Shown here in pieces: positions 62,789 to 64,000 of a DNA stretch of 64,000 nt. The DNA is from Lachnospiraceae bacterium (lineage in GTDB: Bacteria > Bacillota > Clostridia > Lachnospirales > Lachnospiraceae), in assembly GCA_017553505.1 (NCBI GenBank), contig JAFZLD010000015.1, positions 1 to 64,000 of the forward strand. The letters run 5' to 3'. The notes beneath the pieces are model-generated. The model did not search any database. It worked only from the letters and a program-made list of their open reading frames with translations, and was not told where the DNA came from. Numbering within the stretch: the first letter of the stretch is position 1; each line of letters starts with the position of its first letter. Both the position numbers and the translations under genes were made by a program.

Positions 62789-63130
62789 GACATGCGTAAG
62801 TACGATTAGGTGGATTTAGCATGTCTTGATTTGAGTGGCGTAAGAGATTTATGCATGCGATAGAGTGTTCATGTTCGGTTGGCATGTCGTTTGGCAAGGT
62901 AAATTTATCTAACAACGAAAGTCCTACATGCGAGAACGGAAATAGTTAGATTTCGCATGTAAGCTTATGCATGCGATAAGAGATTTGGCATCTATACATA
63001 TGTCGGAGTCAGAAAATGGACAGAAAATGCTACATGCGAGAATGCACTCGACGTCATATAGCATGTTAAGTCCACTAAAGGAAGAAAACGGCATACATGC
63101 GAAATGGTGGAGAGTATCTGTACGCATGTC
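62789..63130. repeat. Array 2: six 37-base inverted-repeat units before a nuclease-like gene
   Basis: Units lie at 62789-62825, 62852-62888, 62925-62961, 62968-63004, 63031-63067 and 63094-63130. Five have the exact core CATGC-N23-GCATG; the fourth has ATATG as the closing arm. Typical ends are TACATGCGA and GCATGTC; unit three is perfect over 9 bases (TACATGCGA/TCGCATGTA). Interiors differ except for a leading GANA tendency. Linkers are 26, 36, 6, 26 and 26 bases. The last unit ends 22 bases before the TTG at 63153 and 24 bases before the GGAGGA of that gene. Confidence 0.93.
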
Positions 63131-63152
63131 TAATCGTCGATTGCATTACTGA

Positions 63153-63965
63153 TTGGAGGATAGAAATATAAAAGATTACAGAGAAATGCTTAGTGAACAG
63201 TCAAAATGGCTGGATTCACTTCTTACTAAGACAGAAAAAAGCTTGAAAGTTAATAAAACTAAGGGTGATATTGCGCTGAGATTTTCAAAAAGAAACGGGC
63301 AGTATCAATACTACATAGAGGATGATACAGGAAAAAGGCAGTATATCAAGAAAAAAGATGTCAATATGGCAGCGAGAGTGGCACAACGAGATTACGATTT
63401 GGCGCTTAAGAAGACGTTGACTTCTCTTAGATACAGGCTGAACCAATTCATTAATCTCTATGACATCAGCATGGTAGAAGCAGAATATGATAACTTATCT
63501 GAGGCAAGGAAGAGATTGATAGTACCGGTAGTCGATACTGACAGCGATTATATTACAAAATGGATGACAGAACACAGGGGAGGGATGAATCCGTTTCCAA
63601 GAGAAGGGCAATACCTCACTGAACGTGGGGAACTGGTAAGGTCTAAGTCCGAGAAGATTTTAGCTGACCTCTTTAACAGGCATAGTATTCCGTATGTATA
63701 CGAGACGGGCTTTGAACTTGATAATGGGTATTATATTTATCCGGACTTTGCCCTCTTAAATGTCAAAGAAAGGAGAACGATATACTGGGAACACTTCGGA
63801 TTGGCATCGGACGGTGAATATTCAACTAAGGCTTTGCAGAAGTTAAGGCAATATGAGTCAGTTGGAATTGAGGTTGGCGTGGACTTGCTGTTTTCTGTTG
63901 AGGCTGAGAATATGCCTTTGGACGTGAAGAGTATAGAGAAGAAGATTATGAAATACCTGATATGA
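63153..63965 (+). CDS. PD-(D/E)XK nuclease-like protein linked to an inverted-repeat array
   Basis: A protein of up to 270 residues with no signal or membrane part. Residues about 1-125 are helical and very Lys/Arg-rich, suiting nucleic-acid binding. Residues 160-255 look like a restriction-nuclease fold: RSKSEKILADLF (Glu167), YPDFALL (Asp198), IYWEHFG (Glu213, His214), then a Lys/Arg-rich helix. I do not know a characterised homologue. The start is odd: GGAGGA at 63155-63160 points to ATA at 63168; a TTG at 63153 overlaps that site and the first ATG is at 63186. The gene is more AT-rich than its neighbours, which suggests transfer. Confidence 0.75.
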   Translation: MEDRNIKDYREMLSEQSKWLDSLLTKTEKSLKVNKTKGDIALRFSKRNGQYQYYIEDDTGKRQYIKKKDVNMAARVAQRDYDLALKKTLTSLRYRLNQFINLYDISMVEAEYDNLSEARKRLIVPVVDTDSDYITKWMTEHRGGMNPFPREGQYLTERGELVRSKSEKILADLFNRHSIPYVYETGFELDNGYYIYPDFALLNVKERRTIYWEHFGLASDGEYSTKALQKLRQYESVGIEVGVDLLFSVEAENMPLDVKSIEKKIMKYLI

Positions 63966-64000
63966 GAGCAGGGTAATATCTATATGGTAAAATAATAGAA

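Noticed and set aside
62789-63130. CRISPR array or simple tandem repeat
   Set aside because: Units are inverted-repeat pairs with unrelated interiors, and linkers of 6-36 bases are not constant; no cas genes.
62967-63152. 61-codon frame across array 2
   Set aside because: Follows the repeat units and has no ribosome site; its reading frame is a by-product of the repeats.

Overview
The window looks like chromosomal DNA of an anaerobic Firmicute of the Lachnospiraceae type (Butyrivibrio and relatives are my best guess). This is inferred from strong AGGAGG-like ribosome sites before nearly every gene, lipoprotein signals of the LAGC/LAAC kind, AgrA/LytTR and YesM/YesN two-component systems, phosphorolytic beta-glucan use, and small families (DUF6472-like, DUF6056-like, DUF4037-like) that I associate with that group. 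No plasmid, phage, insertion sequence or CRISPR array is visible.

Layout. 1-180: two tRNA genes (the first cut by the window edge) and their terminator. 0.3-6.9 kb: secreted or membrane-anchored proteins, including two lipoproteins, a TraX-like membrane protein and a large SGNH esterase overlapping a membrane-anchored partner. 7-13.2 kb: housekeeping and membrane genes (DegV, TetR, nucleoside phosphorylase, PAP2 phosphatase, 23S rRNA methyltransferase, MATE exporter). 13.5-18.4 kb: a LytTR response regulator, a 7TM sensor kinase, a lone sugar-binding lipoprotein and an APH-fold kinase. 18.5-21.9 kb: a 21-residue peptide gene, a LysR regulator, an atypical PAP2 protein, an XRE regulator and a CAAX-type protease. 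22-29.3 kb: co-directional single-domain genes (three acetyltransferases, methyltransferase, P-loop kinase-like protein, XRE-TPR regulator, nitrilase-fold amidase, DUF6056, DUF4037), then a convergent DMT transporter.

30.4-45.5 kb is the best-defined pathway: a secreted GH16 endo-beta-glucanase, two large glycoside phosphorylases (GH94-like and probably GH161), a sugar-binding lipoprotein with two permeases, a second binding lipoprotein, and a YesM/YesN sensor-regulator pair. Together they read as a locus that cuts beta-1,3-glucan outside the cell, imports oligosaccharides and degrades them with phosphate to glucose 1-phosphate. The transporter ATPase is not encoded here.

45.6-49.4 kb: DMT transporter, an unidentified Gln/Lys-rich protein, ZIP metal transporter, GlsB-like membrane protein and a stand-alone FakA C-terminal-like domain. 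49.4-55.6 kb: a LysR gene divergent from the purine operon purA-purC-purB-guaA. 55.8-62.6 kb: a polar amino acid ABC transporter, a chemoreceptor and an ABC exporter.

The most unusual content is two intergenic arrays of 37-base inverted-repeat units. The first (47362-47582) has four units of TTATCGCA-N21-TGCGATAA. The second (62789-63130) has six units with a CATGC-N23-GCATG core and lies directly upstream of a gene for a PD-(D/E)XK-like nuclease protein. Unit length is the same in both although the arm sequences differ, and the linkers differ by about one helical turn. I do not recognise this as a described system; it is the main candidate for something new here.
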